In this document: positions 36,547 to 44,773 of the stretch, piece by piece | Numbering within the stretch: the first letter of the stretch is position 1 | Layout: each line of letters opens with the position of its first letter | Source of the DNA: Ureibacillus sinduriensis BLB-1 = JCM 15800 | GTDB taxonomy: Bacteria; Bacillota; Bacilli; Bacillales_A; Planococcaceae | DNA: 64,000 nt | Assembly: GCF_000772955.1 (NCBI RefSeq) | Contig: NZ_JPVO01000054.1 | Location: 248,001 to 312,000 of the forward strand | Reading direction: 5' to 3' | Notes under the pieces: model-generated | Database searches by the model: none | What the model saw: only the letters and a program-made list of their open reading frames with translations | What the model was told of the DNA's origin: nothing | Made by a program: the position numbers and the translations under genes

Positions 36547-37311
36547 TTAAGCGGACCAATAATCATAAATATTTTTGATAATTAAAATGACGGTTATTAT
36601 AATAAACAACATCCGCACGAAGCTCGTCCCCTTACTGAGTGCAAATTTAGTGCCGAAGAAAGCACCAGCGATCATCGCACCCCCCATTATGAAGCCATAT
36701 AGGAAAACTACTTCCCCAAGTATCAAAAACATGATCAGTGCGGCAATATTACTAATGAAATTTATGAGTTTGGCGTTACCGGCAGCTTGCAAAAAATCGA
36801 ATCCTGCAATTATAAAGACGAACATGATAAAAGAACCCGTTCCTGGCCCGAAAAAGCCATCATAGAATCCTATTAGTAGGAGGCTGGCCACAAAGAGTAC
36901 ACCACGCTTCCAATCGAACGGCTTCCTGTCTTCCAGCTGGCCCCAATTCTTCTTTAATAGCGTGTAGATTAATACGGCTATCAACATGAGGATAATTAAG
37001 GGCCTCAATAGCTCGGAATCCATTAAATGGACTGTCCATGCTCCCAACATCGAGAAAATAAAAACGAAGGGAAGAATAGGTACCAGCAGCTTGATATCTA
37101 TTTTGCCTGCTTTGAAGAAAGTTAAGGAGCTTGTCAAATTCCCCATGGAAGCTGCCAATTTATTCGTGGCAATTGCAGCAGATGGGGGAAGACCTACAGA
37201 TAATAGGGCAGGAAGTGTAATCAATCCGCCGCCGCCAACAGTCGCATTTATAAATGCGCCGACAAACCCGAAAAAGATGATGATGATGCATTTCATTAAA
37301 TCTAGTTCCAT
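36547..37311 (-). CDS. TauE/SafE family membrane exporter (YfcA-like)
   Basis: 254 residues with about eight hydrophobic helices in two repeats. The repeat motifs are FVGAFINATVGGGGLITLPALL and GFYDGFFGPGTGSFIMF, typical of the DUF81/TauE family that exports sulfite or organosulfur anions. The substrate is unknown. The ATG has only a weak ribosome site (TTGGGG); a second ATG five codons inside is the alternative. It is convergent with nrdJ. Confidence 0.87.
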   Translation of the reverse strand: MELDLMKCIIIIFFGFVGAFINATVGGGGLITLPALLSVGLPPSAAIATNKLAASMGNLTSSLTFFKAGKIDIKLLVPILPFVFIFSMLGAWTVHLMDSELLRPLIILMLIAVLIYTLLKKNWGQLEDRKPFDWKRGVLFVASLLLIGFYDGFFGPGTGSFIMFVFIIAGFDFLQAAGNAKLINFISNIAALIMFLILGEVVFLYGFIMGGAMIAGAFFGTKFALSKGTSFVRMLFIIITVILIIKNIYDYWSA

Positions 37312-37400
37312 TTTATAACCCCAAACTTTTAAGATAATGTTGTCATATTATCGAACTAAGCGGAATATGTAAATGGTTCGTCTTAATTTTTTGGGATAAT

Positions 37401-37431
37401 AAAAACGCATTTAGTATTCTACTAAATGCGT
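37401..37431 (-). terminator. Terminator of yqhQ
   Basis: A perfect 12-bp stem ACGCATTTAGTA/TACTAAATGCGT followed on the minus strand by TTTTATT. Confidence 0.88.
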
Positions 37432-37436
37432 CTATG

Positions 37437-38456
37437 TTAATCATGATGTAATTTCATGCCAATTTCAGGGTTTTTTTCAACTTCATGCAATTTCTTAAAT
37501 GAAGCAATTGCCACTTCAACCATTTCATCTTTCGGTTCTTTTGTTGTCAATAGTTGTAGCCATAAACCTGGGTAACCTAAGTATTTTAATACAGGAATGC
37601 CACGGAGTGAATTCGTTGCTTGCAGTACTTCAAAAGATATTCCAAGTACTACGGGAATCAACAGAATTCGAATAACAATACGCAACCATAATGGGTCTGT
37701 AGGGAAAAAGAAATAAACAAACATCCCTATTACTACTGTAAATAAAATAAAGCTGGAACCACATCGATAATGTAGTCTTGATTGTTTTTGGACATTTTGT
37801 ACGGTTATATCTAAACCCGCTTCATAGCAATTAATGACTTTATGTTCTGCACCGTGGTATTGGAAAACTCGTTTTATTAACGGGGTCATCGAGATGACAT
37901 AGAGATAACTTAAAAGCAGTATCAGCTTAAAAAAAGTTTCCAGGAATATTTGAGGGTATTTCCCCGAAATCCAAGGCGAGAATAGTTCAGCCATAAATAC
38001 CGGCACTAACGTAAAGACAAATTTACCGAACAGGAAGGAAATAACTCCAACAACAGCTACACCCAAAATCATTTGAAGCTTGGACGTCTCTTCTGTATTT
38101 TCTTCTTCTGTACCTGGATCCACTTCATAGCGTTCGCTTGAAAATTGCAGATGTTTTGCGCCAAGTCCCGAAGATTCGATTAATGCAATAACTCCCCTTA
38201 CGAAAGGGATTTTTTTCAGTTTTTGAAAAATAGGTTTTTTCGGTTTTTTTGCATAATAGTATTCAATTGAATCATCATTTCTACGTACTGCTGTTACGGT
38301 ATGATCCTTACCTCCAAACATGACACCTTCCAGAAGTGCTTGTCCGCCGTATACAGGTGCTTCATTACCCAAGGTTCTACACCACTCTCTCAAAATATAA
38401 AACTTATAGCTAATCCATTGTACTAAATTTTCGTCAAAAGCTCTACGTTTACGCAT
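37437..38456 (-). CDS. yqhQ: YqhQ family membrane protein (DUF1385)
   Basis: Up to 339 residues. Family motifs are VYGGQALLEGVMFGGK near the N-terminus, QYHGAEHKVINCYE and RLHYRCGSSF, with four to five helices. Function unknown. The ATG at 38,456 has no ribosome site. A TTG at 38,372, preceded by GAGAGAGTGGTG and giving MGNEAPVYGGQ and 311 residues, fits the family better (B. subtilis 318). I keep the longer frame as the outer limit. It is divergent from yqhR. Confidence 0.85.
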   Translation of the reverse strand: MRKRRAFDENLVQWISYKFYILREWCRTLGNEAPVYGGQALLEGVMFGGKDHTVTAVRRNDDSIEYYYAKKPKKPIFQKLKKIPFVRGVIALIESSGLGAKHLQFSSERYEVDPGTEEENTEETSKLQMILGVAVVGVISFLFGKFVFTLVPVFMAELFSPWISGKYPQIFLETFFKLILLLSYLYVISMTPLIKRVFQYHGAEHKVINCYEAGLDITVQNVQKQSRLHYRCGSSFILFTVVIGMFVYFFFPTDPLWLRIVIRILLIPVVLGISFEVLQATNSLRGIPVLKYLGYPGLWLQLLTTKEPKDEMVEVAIASFKKLHEVEKNPEIGMKLHHD

Positions 38457-38504
38457 ATGAATTTTAGATATTGGCGAAACTTGATTTAAAAAGAGGTGCT
38501 GCCC

Positions 38505-38957
38505 GTGGTTTATTTAGCCATACTAACAAGTTTATTTGCTTCTATTTTTCTAACGATTAGCTTAAAGCTCCTGTCACTTTTCCATTTTATCAAATGGAGC
38601 CCGGTAGGCTATGCGAAAAGATTGAATATTTTGGAGTCAAGTCATTGGTCGGTGAAATGGTTTTTTTTACTGATTGCTATTTTTTTAATAACACTATTAT
38701 TTTATTTTGCTATGCAGTTTGTCGAGATGGTACCGAGTTTTCTGACTTCGCTTATAATTGGTTCCATACTGGCCCTTATTTGTGAATGGGTGATATTTGA
38801 TTTGCCGGCTGAACTTTCATCGTTTAAAAAACTTTCTATTCCATTTATGGTGACTGTGGTGATTACTGCAAGATTTGTTTTTGAAACCGCCGTTTTCCAC
38901 TATCGAGCGCATAGTGAACAAAATAAGTTGCCGTATAAGGACTCTGTGGTAAAATAA
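38505..38957 (+). CDS. yqhR: YqhR family membrane protein
   Basis: 150 residues with four hydrophobic helices and KWSPVGYAKR between helices 1 and 2. The frame opens at a GTG at 38,496, but that codon is part of the ribosome site AAGAGGTG; the GTG at 38,505, six bases later, is the likely start. Place between yqhQ and aroQ as in B. subtilis. Function unknown. Confidence 0.82.
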   Translation: MVYLAILTSLFASIFLTISLKLLSLFHFIKWSPVGYAKRLNILESSHWSVKWFFLLIAIFLITLLFYFAMQFVEMVPSFLTSLIIGSILALICEWVIFDLPAELSSFKKLSIPFMVTVVITARFVFETAVFHYRAHSEQNKLPYKDSVVK

Positions 38958-38991
38958 AAGTGGTAATTTCCGTTAATAGAGGAGTATGTTG

Positions 38992-39420
38992 ATGAAGGTT
39001 TTAGTGTTGAATGGACCGAATTTGAATCGCCTGGGCAAACGTGAGCCTGAAATTTATGGAAGTGAAACTTTGGATGATGTGAAGCAAAAATGCATCAGCC
39101 TGGCAGCTCAATTTAATGCGACGATTGATTTTAAACAATCCAATCATGAAGGGGTATTGATCGATTGGATACATGAAGCAGAAGATACGGATGTTGAAGG
39201 TATTGTTTTCAACCCTGGCGCATACACGCATACGAGTATTGCGCTCAGGGATGCAATTGCTGCTGTGAATGTGCCTGTCATTGAAGTGCACATTTCAAAC
39301 ATACATAAAAGAGAATCGTTTCGACATGAATCGAAGTTAGCGGCAGAATGTGTTGGACAGATAAGCGGTCTTGGAACTTTTGGCTATGAGTTGGCTATAA
39401 GGAAGTTCCTGGAACAATGA
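38992..39420 (+). CDS. aroQ: 3-dehydroquinate dehydratase, type II
   Basis: Dehydrates 3-dehydroquinate in the shikimate pathway. It has 142 residues. Motifs are [19 protein letters not shown] with the catalytic Tyr, [33 protein letters not shown] with the catalytic His, and [11 protein letters not shown]. Two ATGs are available; 38,992 is seven bases after GAGGAG and was chosen over 38,986. Confidence 0.95.
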   Translation: MKVLVLNGPNLNRLGKREPEIYGSETLDDVKQKCISLAAQFNATIDFKQSNHEGVLIDWIHEAEDTDVEGIVFNPGAYTHTSIALRDAIAAVNVPVIEVHISNIHKRESFRHESKLAAECVGQISGLGTFGYELAIRKFLEQ

Positions 39421-39435
39421 ATGGGGGAGCTTTAG

Positions 39436-40497
39436 ATGATTAAATTGGAAAAGTTACGTAAAGCGTTAGTAGAACAAGATGTTGATGGGTTACTGATTAC
39501 AAGCGGAGTTAACCGCCGTTATATGACCGGGTTCACTGGGTCTGCTGGCGTTGCCATTGTATCGAAAGATGATGCAGTGTTCATTACGGATTTTCGCTAT
39601 ACAGAACAAGCTAACAAACAAATTCAAAATTTCCGTATTGTTCAACACGAAGGTACTATTTTTCAGGAAGTAGCGAATACAGTAGCCAAAATGGGTATTA
39701 AAACATTAGGTTTTGAGAAAGATACATTGACTTATTCGATGTATGAAACTTATAAATCGCTTGTATCAGCAGAATTAGTGCCGATTTCTGGGTTAATTGA
39801 AAAAATTCGCTTGATTAAGACCGAACAAGAGATTAATATTATTAAGGTCGCATGTGAGATTGGGGACAATGCATTTTCACATATTTTGGAATTTATTAAG
39901 CCGGGTTTAACCGAGCTTGAAGTCTCGAATGAATTAGAATTTTTCATGCGCCGTCTTGGGGCAACTGAATCCTCCTTTGACATTATTGTCGCAAGTGGAC
40001 TTCGCAGTGCATTGCCGCACGGTGTTGCCACAGACAAGGTGATTGAAAAAGGAGATTTCGTTACACTTGATTTCGGTGCGTTATATAATGGTTATATTTC
40101 GGATATCACACGGACGATTGCTGTTGGACAGCCTTCCGAAAAACTTGTTGATATGTACAATGCGGTTTTAGAATCACAATTGCTGGCATTGGAAAAAGTG
40201 GGACCGGGTATGACAGGGATAGAAGCGGATCGCTTTGCCCGTGATTATCTGGCATCCAAGGGCTATGGTGAGGCATTTGGACATTCGACAGGACACGGAA
40301 TCGGGCTTGAAGTACATGAAGGTCCTGCACTTTCTTCAAGATCCAGCTCAGTTTTGGAACCAAATATGGTTGTAACTATTGAACCGGGTGTATATTTGCC
40401 TGGAATTGGCGGAGTTCGTATTGAAGATGATATTTTAATCACAGAAACAGGTAATGAAAAATTAACTCATTCTACGAAAGAATTAATTATTTTATAA
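39436..40497 (+). CDS. papA: Xaa-Pro aminopeptidase (PapA/YqhT)
   Basis: An M24 metallopeptidase of 353 residues that removes an N-terminal residue preceding proline. An N-terminal creatinase-like domain (to about 130) precedes the pita-bread domain with metal ligands in TLDFGALYNGYISDITRT (two Asp), GHSTGHGIGLEVHEGP (His), TIEPGVYLPG and VRIEDDILI (two Glu). B. subtilis PapA helps clear Pro-containing peptides and supports EF-P function; here it also directly precedes efp with 15 bases between. Confidence 0.94.
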   Translation: MIKLEKLRKALVEQDVDGLLITSGVNRRYMTGFTGSAGVAIVSKDDAVFITDFRYTEQANKQIQNFRIVQHEGTIFQEVANTVAKMGIKTLGFEKDTLTYSMYETYKSLVSAELVPISGLIEKIRLIKTEQEINIIKVACEIGDNAFSHILEFIKPGLTELEVSNELEFFMRRLGATESSFDIIVASGLRSALPHGVATDKVIEKGDFVTLDFGALYNGYISDITRTIAVGQPSEKLVDMYNAVLESQLLALEKVGPGMTGIEADRFARDYLASKGYGEAFGHSTGHGIGLEVHEGPALSSRSSSVLEPNMVVTIEPGVYLPGIGGVRIEDDILITETGNEKLTHSTKELIIL

Positions 40498-40512
40498 TGG
40501 AGGAATACAACT

Positions 40513-41070
40513 ATGATCTCAGTTAATGATTTCCGTACAGGCCTAACAGTGGAAATTGATGGTCAATTATACCGTGTGCTGGATTTCCAACACGTTAAAC
40601 CGGGGAAAGGTGCTGCATTCGTGCGCTCGAAATTGCGTAACCTTCGAAATGGCAACGTAACAGAAAAAACTTTCCGTGCCGGCGAAAAAGTGGAGAAAGC
40701 ACAAATCGACAACCGTAAAATGCAATATTTATATGCACAAGGGGATTCCCACGTATTCATGGATATGGAATCATATGAGCAAACTGAACTAGCAGGAGCA
40801 CAAATTGAAGAAGAATTAAAATACCTTCTTGAAAATATGGAAGTTCATATCCAATCTTATCAAGGCGAAATGTTGGGTGTTGAATTACCGAACACAGTTG
40901 TTCTTGAAGTTGCGGAAACTGAACCAGGTATTAAAGGCGATACTGCTTCAGGTGGTACAAAACCAGCAAAAATGCAAACTGGTTTAATGGTAAACGTGCC
41001 ATTCTTCGTCAATGAAGGCGATAAATTAATCATCAATACTACTGACGGATCATACGTATCCCGTGCTTAA
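40513..41070 (+). CDS. efp: Elongation factor P
   Basis: Rescues ribosomes stalled at polyproline. It has 185 residues and three beta-barrel domains. The loop PGKGAAF carries Lys32, the residue modified in B. subtilis EF-P; the C-terminus shows [32 protein letters not shown] precedes the ATG. It is cotranscribed with papA and followed by a strong terminator. Confidence 0.97.
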   Translation: MISVNDFRTGLTVEIDGQLYRVLDFQHVKPGKGAAFVRSKLRNLRNGNVTEKTFRAGEKVEKAQIDNRKMQYLYAQGDSHVFMDMESYEQTELAGAQIEEELKYLLENMEVHIQSYQGEMLGVELPNTVVLEVAETEPGIKGDTASGGTKPAKMQTGLMVNVPFFVNEGDKLIINTTDGSYVSRA

Positions 41071-41093
41071 GTAGAAACGAGTTTGATATTTTG

Positions 41094-41137
41094 GAGTGCA
41101 GAAAAGTCAATTTGGCTTTAGTCTGCACTCTTTTTTG
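41094..41137 (+). terminator. Terminator of papA-efp
   Basis: A 9-bp stem GAGTGCAGA/TCTGCACTC with an inner AAAG/CTTT pairing, followed by six T. Confidence 0.88.
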
Positions 41138-41180
41138 TTTTTACGATTAATAATCGGGCGATGTTCATAATAAAGTTATA

Positions 41181-41215
41181 AAAAAGGTCATCTTCCTATT
41201 AGATGACTTTTTTCT
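41181..41215 (+). terminator. Second terminator just before the spoIIIA promoter
   Basis: A stem GTCATCT/AGATGAC extended by A-T pairs and followed by six T. It isolates the spoIIIA operon from upstream transcription. Confidence 0.75.
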
Positions 41216-41225
41216 TTATCCGTAG

Positions 41226-41254
41226 GTCTATTTTTTTGAACAAGCTCATATATT
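41226..41254 (+). promoter_or_regulatory. Sigma-E-like promoter of the shortened spoIIIA operon
   Basis: GTCTATT (-35) and CATATATT (-10) are separated by 14 bases, close to the mother-cell sigma-E pattern GHATATT-N14-CATACAHT. A start would fall at about 41,261, immediately before the spoIIIAC ribosome site. It indicates that the operon naturally begins with spoIIIAC here. Confidence 0.6.
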
Positions 41255-41277
41255 GCCTTACACAAGGAGGCGTCGTG

Positions 41278-41484
41278 ATGGAGTTACAGGACGTTTTGCG
41301 AGTAGCTGGAGTTGGGCTGATCATTGCACTTCTTCATGTTTTCTTCGAGCAAATCGGCAAAAAGGAATTCTCATTCTTTATATTTTTCATTGCATATCTT
41401 TATATTACAGCGGAACTAATACGATTTTTACGGCTTTTCTTCGGCGATATTCTTACATTCTTCCAGTGGCTGAGTTTAAATTAG
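41278..41484 (+). CDS. spoIIIAC: Stage III sporulation protein AC
   Basis: A mother-cell membrane protein of the SpoIIIA-SpoIIQ channel needed for late forespore gene expression. It has 68 residues, exactly the B. subtilis length, with two helices and the motif RVAGVGLIIALLHVFFEQIGKKE. The frame is open upstream, but AAGGAGG at 41,264 points to ATG 41,278 (or the GTG just before it). The two genes that normally precede it, spoIIIAA and spoIIIAB, are not here. Confidence 0.9.
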   Translation: MELQDVLRVAGVGLIIALLHVFFEQIGKKEFSFFIFFIAYLYITAELIRFLRLFFGDILTFFQWLSLN

Positions 41485-41493
41485 GTTAAATCT

Positions 41494-41871
41494 ATGACAT
41501 TTTTAATTTACGCCGTAATCCTAATGCTCCTTTTACTATTCATCAAGGAAACGATCAACAAACTACATGGAATAATTGTCGTTATCTTCTTTTTCGTCCT
41601 ACTATATTTCTTATTGTCGATGCTCACTATTCCTTTTATAGAGCAGCTCCTTTCATATGTTCAATCAGTGCCTTATGTACCTCAACTTGTGTACTCTGCA
41701 CTTTTTTATCAACTAGGCTTGTTCTTTCAATCAATTTTTGAAGAAGAGGATTATGAAACATTCGGCCAACTCGTAATGTTCTCAATTCGGATCGTACTGT
41801 TATTTTATTGGACTAGCGAACTAGGAAAAATATTGTCAGATTTATCGTCAATTTTAGAAATGCTTCAGTAA
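41494..41871 (+). CDS. spoIIIAD: Stage III sporulation protein AD
   Basis: 125 residues, four hydrophobic helices, including LLFIKETINKLHGIIVVIFFF and SIRIVLLFYWTSELGKILSDL. It is assigned by the SpoIIIAC/AD-like pattern and by position, nine bases after spoIIIAC. B. subtilis SpoIIIAD has 133 residues. Part of the membrane complex in the mother-cell membrane facing the forespore. Confidence 0.85.
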   Translation: MTFLIYAVILMLLLLFIKETINKLHGIIVVIFFFVLLYFLLSMLTIPFIEQLLSYVQSVPYVPQLVYSALFYQLGLFFQSIFEEEDYETFGQLVMFSIRIVLLFYWTSELGKILSDLSSILEMLQ

Positions 41872-41879
41872 GGGGCTAC

Positions 41880-42797
41880 GTGCCAATGCATGAAATACTA
41901 AATATCTTTTTAGACCCATTGAAAATTGCTGGACAATCCATCATTTTTATCCTGATTTATACCATCATGTTTTTGATTGTAGAAGCGTTTGTACCGAAAT
42001 TTAAAAAATGGGCAGATGCATTATTTGTGATTATTCTCGTTTTGACACTTGGAAAAACTGTGGTGGATGCTTTCTCATTGATGGGTGATTTAGTCAATGT
42101 TGCTTCCGATTTCTTTTTAGCAATTACACCAATTCTTACATCGCTATTGGTCGTTTTAAATGCTGTTTTTTCCTTTATAGCATGGAGCCCGGTCATTCTC
42201 TTTATTTTTGAGATGTTGATTTTACTTTGTAAAAAAATTTTAATTCCCGCCATCACGGTGGCATTGATACTCGATTTTTGTACAAGGTTTATTCAAGATA
42301 TTTCTTTTTCCAAGGCATCCGACTTAATACGGGGATCAGTTATGACATTGATTACTGCCTCGCTTATAGCGATGGTCACCGTACTTTCTTTTACGGGGGT
42401 GGCATTCTTTACAATTGACCAAGCCATCGCGAATCCTATAAAAAAGGTAATCGAGCAAACGGTACCTATTGTCGGCTCACTGATTGTTGAGGGCTTTTCG
42501 ATATTCCACAAATATCAATCGACAGCAACAACGGTCGTCGGCTTTGGCGCTATGACTGCTTTTTGGGGGGCTTCTTTCTATCCTGCTGGAAAGCTACTTA
42601 TTCATGCCTTAACATTCAAGTTTATTGCAGCAATAGTTGAACCTTTTACAGGCAGTACCATTAGTGGTTTGTTGGATGATGTGGGCAAGTCGTTATTGCT
42701 GCTTTGTGCAGTGGCCATCTTGTTAGGGATTGCCTTTGTCTTTATTTGGTTGATATTGATGATAATCTTGCAGCTAGGGGTGGGGAAAAGCTTTTGA
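41880..42797 (+). CDS. spoIIIAE: Stage III sporulation protein AE, short form
   Basis: A polytopic membrane protein of 305 residues against 399 in B. subtilis. The helical core is present, ending with the conserved KLLIHALTFKFIAAIVEPF region and DDVGKSLLLLCAVAIL. Missing is the N-terminal part: signal peptide and the soluble segment of roughly 90 residues. The start is GTG (41,880) or ATG (41,886) after TAAGGGG; no upstream extension is possible because spoIIIAD occupies the space. It ends in a 4-base overlap with the next short gene. Confidence 0.85.
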   Translation: MPMHEILNIFLDPLKIAGQSIIFILIYTIMFLIVEAFVPKFKKWADALFVIILVLTLGKTVVDAFSLMGDLVNVASDFFLAITPILTSLLVVLNAVFSFIAWSPVILFIFEMLILLCKKILIPAITVALILDFCTRFIQDISFSKASDLIRGSVMTLITASLIAMVTVLSFTGVAFFTIDQAIANPIKKVIEQTVPIVGSLIVEGFSIFHKYQSTATTVVGFGAMTAFWGASFYPAGKLLIHALTFKFIAAIVEPFTGSTISGLLDDVGKSLLLLCAVAILLGIAFVFIWLILMIILQLGVGKSF

Positions 42798-42931
42798 TCA
42801 AACTAATCGCGATTATTTTAATAGGAAAATGTTTACTACTTTTGGCAGATGAAAAGGACATCCTAGTCTATATAAAACTAGCAACTTTATTAATTTTTTT
42901 AACAACAATCTTAGATTTTCTGAAACTCTAA
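42794..42931 (+). CDS. 45-residue two-helix protein in the spoIIIAF position
   Basis: A TTG inside the stop of spoIIIAE (TTGA overlap) opens MIKLIAIILIGKCLLLLADE and ends ILDFLKL. Two short hydrophobic helices separated by a charged turn resemble the membrane part of SpoIIIAF, but the soluble ring-building domain that makes up most of the 206-residue B. subtilis protein is absent. Translational coupling supports a real gene. It is either a minimal SpoIIIAF or a remnant. Confidence 0.55.
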   Translation: MIKLIAIILIGKCLLLLADEKDILVYIKLATLLIFLTTILDFLKL

Positions 42932-43012
42932 AGCATAGAGTTGGGACTAGCTTCATACAATGTGTTGAAACAGAAAACTTTGTTCAGTAAGGTTGCCATC
43001 AGCTAAGAAGGC

Positions 43013-43534
43013 ATGTTCATTTCACGTATAAAGAGTATGGATGATGCTGAACAAAGGAAAGGCCTTTCGGTAAAATGCCGGGGTGTATTTGATAGAAAGG
43101 GGGCGCCAAGAGAACGTGAGGTGGAAAATAAGTGGAAAAAACAAAAATTAATCTTTATTCCGATTGCCGTATTAGTGTTCATTGCGTACATTTCTGTTAC
43201 GTGGAATGAGACAGATGAAGGGCAAAATCAATCTTCTACAGAAGAAGGCAGACTTGAACAAGTACTCGGTCAAATTCAAGGAGTTGGACAAGTAAAGGTA
43301 TATTTCCATTATGATAACCAAAATCCTAAAGAAAATGACTCGGACAGCTTACTGAATGGATACTTGGGTTCAAGTGACCGGGAAAAATATGTATCAGGAT
43401 TGCTCGTTGTATCGGAAGGGGCCTCTAACCCAGCTATTAAAAAGCAACTTTTAGAAACTATTAGTAGAGTCATGCAAATGCCTACTCACAGAATTATGAT
43501 TGTACCTATGGAGAACAAAGGAGATGAACAATGA
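43013..43534 (+). CDS. spoIIIAG: Stage III sporulation protein AG
   Basis: A single-pass protein that forms the large ring of the SpoIIIA channel in the intermembrane space. At most 173 residues (229 in B. subtilis). One helix (LIFIPIAVLVFIAYISVTW, about 45-63) precedes the ring-building domain EGRLEQVLGQIQGVGQVKVYF...VSGLLVVSEGASNPAIKKQLLETISRVM. The insert between these two pieces is about half the length of that in B. subtilis. The start is uncertain: ATG 43,013 has AAGAAGG too close; ATG 43,037 and GTG 43,121 are alternatives. Confidence 0.87.
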   Translation: MFISRIKSMDDAEQRKGLSVKCRGVFDRKGAPREREVENKWKKQKLIFIPIAVLVFIAYISVTWNETDEGQNQSSTEEGRLEQVLGQIQGVGQVKVYFHYDNQNPKENDSDSLLNGYLGSSDREKYVSGLLVVSEGASNPAIKKQLLETISRVMQMPTHRIMIVPMENKGDEQ

Positions 43535-44067
43535 AAGTTAAAAGAAGAACCGTATGGTTATTAACGCTACTAAGTTTGGCGGCTGTGATTTCAGTTTATT
43601 ATGTATTTGAACCAAATCGAAATGTGGATTTAACAACAATTTTTACTGATGATACACTCCAGGAAACAACTCTGACGGGTGTAACGGAAGAGGAAATTAC
43701 AACAACGACTTCAGAAAGTTACTTATTCGATGAAATGCGCATGGAAGTAAGTAACGAACGTGACCAACTAAGAACACAATTGACTGACAAAATTGCATCC
43801 GATGACTATACAGCAGAAGAAAAGAGTGCAGCATATAATGAAATGAATGCGTTGATTGCACAAGAATCTTCTGAATCTATGCTGGAAATGCTAATTGAAT
43901 CGATCGGCTATTCAGATGCGTTAGTTCGCATAAGCGATGATAAAGTGGCAGTCTCAGTACTAACTGATGAGTTATCTTCGGCGCAAGCAAACGAGATTAT
44001 TTACATCGTAAAATCAGAAATCGAAGATGCACAAGTGACGGTAAACCCAGAATCAAATTACTATTAG
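43531..44067 (+). CDS. spoIIIAH: Stage III sporulation protein AH
   Basis: The mother-cell partner of forespore SpoIIQ. It has 178 residues (218 in B. subtilis): N-terminal helix MKVKRRTVWLLTLLSLAAV, an acidic Thr-rich linker, and the ring-building domain with SSESMLEMLIESIGYSDALVRISDDKVAVSV. AAAGGAG precedes the ATG, which overlaps the spoIIIAG stop by 4 bases. Confidence 0.93.
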   Translation: MKVKRRTVWLLTLLSLAAVISVYYVFEPNRNVDLTTIFTDDTLQETTLTGVTEEEITTTTSESYLFDEMRMEVSNERDQLRTQLTDKIASDDYTAEEKSAAYNEMNALIAQESSESMLEMLIESIGYSDALVRISDDKVAVSVLTDELSSAQANEIIYIVKSEIEDAQVTVNPESNYY

Positions 44068-44119
44068 TACAATAATAAATTTAATATAGTAGTCGAACTG
44101 TTGGCTAGACAGAAATTAC

Positions 44120-44157
44120 GCAGTGCATTCGTTATAGCAACGAAAGCACTGTTTTTT
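44120..44157 (+). terminator. Terminator of the spoIIIA operon
   Basis: A stem built from CAGTGC/GCACTG and TTCGTT/AACGAA with small bulges, followed by six T. Confidence 0.85.
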
Positions 44158-44252
44158 CACGTTTTTCAATAAAAATCTATTTATGTATTTCAAAAAGTAT
44201 TAAAAAAATATAAAATGGTAATTGTAGTTATTAAAGTACAAGGGGTGTTCTC

Positions 44253-44759
44253 ATGTTTAAAGTACAAGAATTGAGAGAGATAATTAAATTAGTGGACAAT
44301 TCATCGATTGATGAATTTGTTTATGAAAATGATGGGGCTAAACTTAAACTGAAAAAAAATAATGGTGTTATTACAGAAGTAGTTGTTCCGGCAAAAGAAA
44401 CTGCTGCAGTTGCACAACAGCCTGCTCCTGTCGCTGCTCCGGTTGTGGCTGAAACACCAAAAGTAGAAGAAGCTAAATCGGAGGAAAAGGCAACACCGGT
44501 CAATGTAAATGATTCGTCATTACATAAAATTACTTCGCCGATGGTCGGAACATTCTATCAAGCACCATCACCTGATTCGCCTGTTTATGTAAAAGTTGGC
44601 GATAAAGTTGGAGAAGATACAATTGTATGTATTGTTGAAGCGATGAAGCTATTCAATGAAATAGAAGCTGAAATCAAAGGTGAAATTGTTGAAATACTAG
44701 TAAAAGATGGTCAATTAGTTGAATACGGTCAACCATTATTCCTAGTGAAACCTGAGTAA
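44253..44759 (+). CDS. accB: Acetyl-CoA carboxylase biotin carboxyl carrier protein
   Basis: Carries the carboxyl group in malonyl-CoA synthesis. It has 168 residues: a short helical N-terminus, an Ala/Pro-rich flexible linker (about 48-90) and a biotinyl domain with K132 in VEAMKLFNE as the biotin attachment site. AAGGGGTG precedes the ATG. accC follows after 14 bases. Confidence 0.96.
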   Translation: MFKVQELREIIKLVDNSSIDEFVYENDGAKLKLKKNNGVITEVVVPAKETAAVAQQPAPVAAPVVAETPKVEEAKSEEKATPVNVNDSSLHKITSPMVGTFYQAPSPDSPVYVKVGDKVGEDTIVCIVEAMKLFNEIEAEIKGEIVEILVKDGQLVEYGQPLFLVKPE

Positions 44760-44773
44760 GGAGGGCTTCATTC

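Noticed and set aside
36575-37318. Long plus-strand frames opposite the TauE-like gene
   Set aside because: They are antisense to a clear eight-helix membrane protein and show the Lys/Pro/Ile-rich composition typical of antisense translation of hydrophobic codons.
42932-43012. Remainder of SpoIIIAF after a frameshift or stop read-through
   Set aside because: Reading past the stop in the same frame gives only 25 unrelated codons before another stop, with no ring-building motif.
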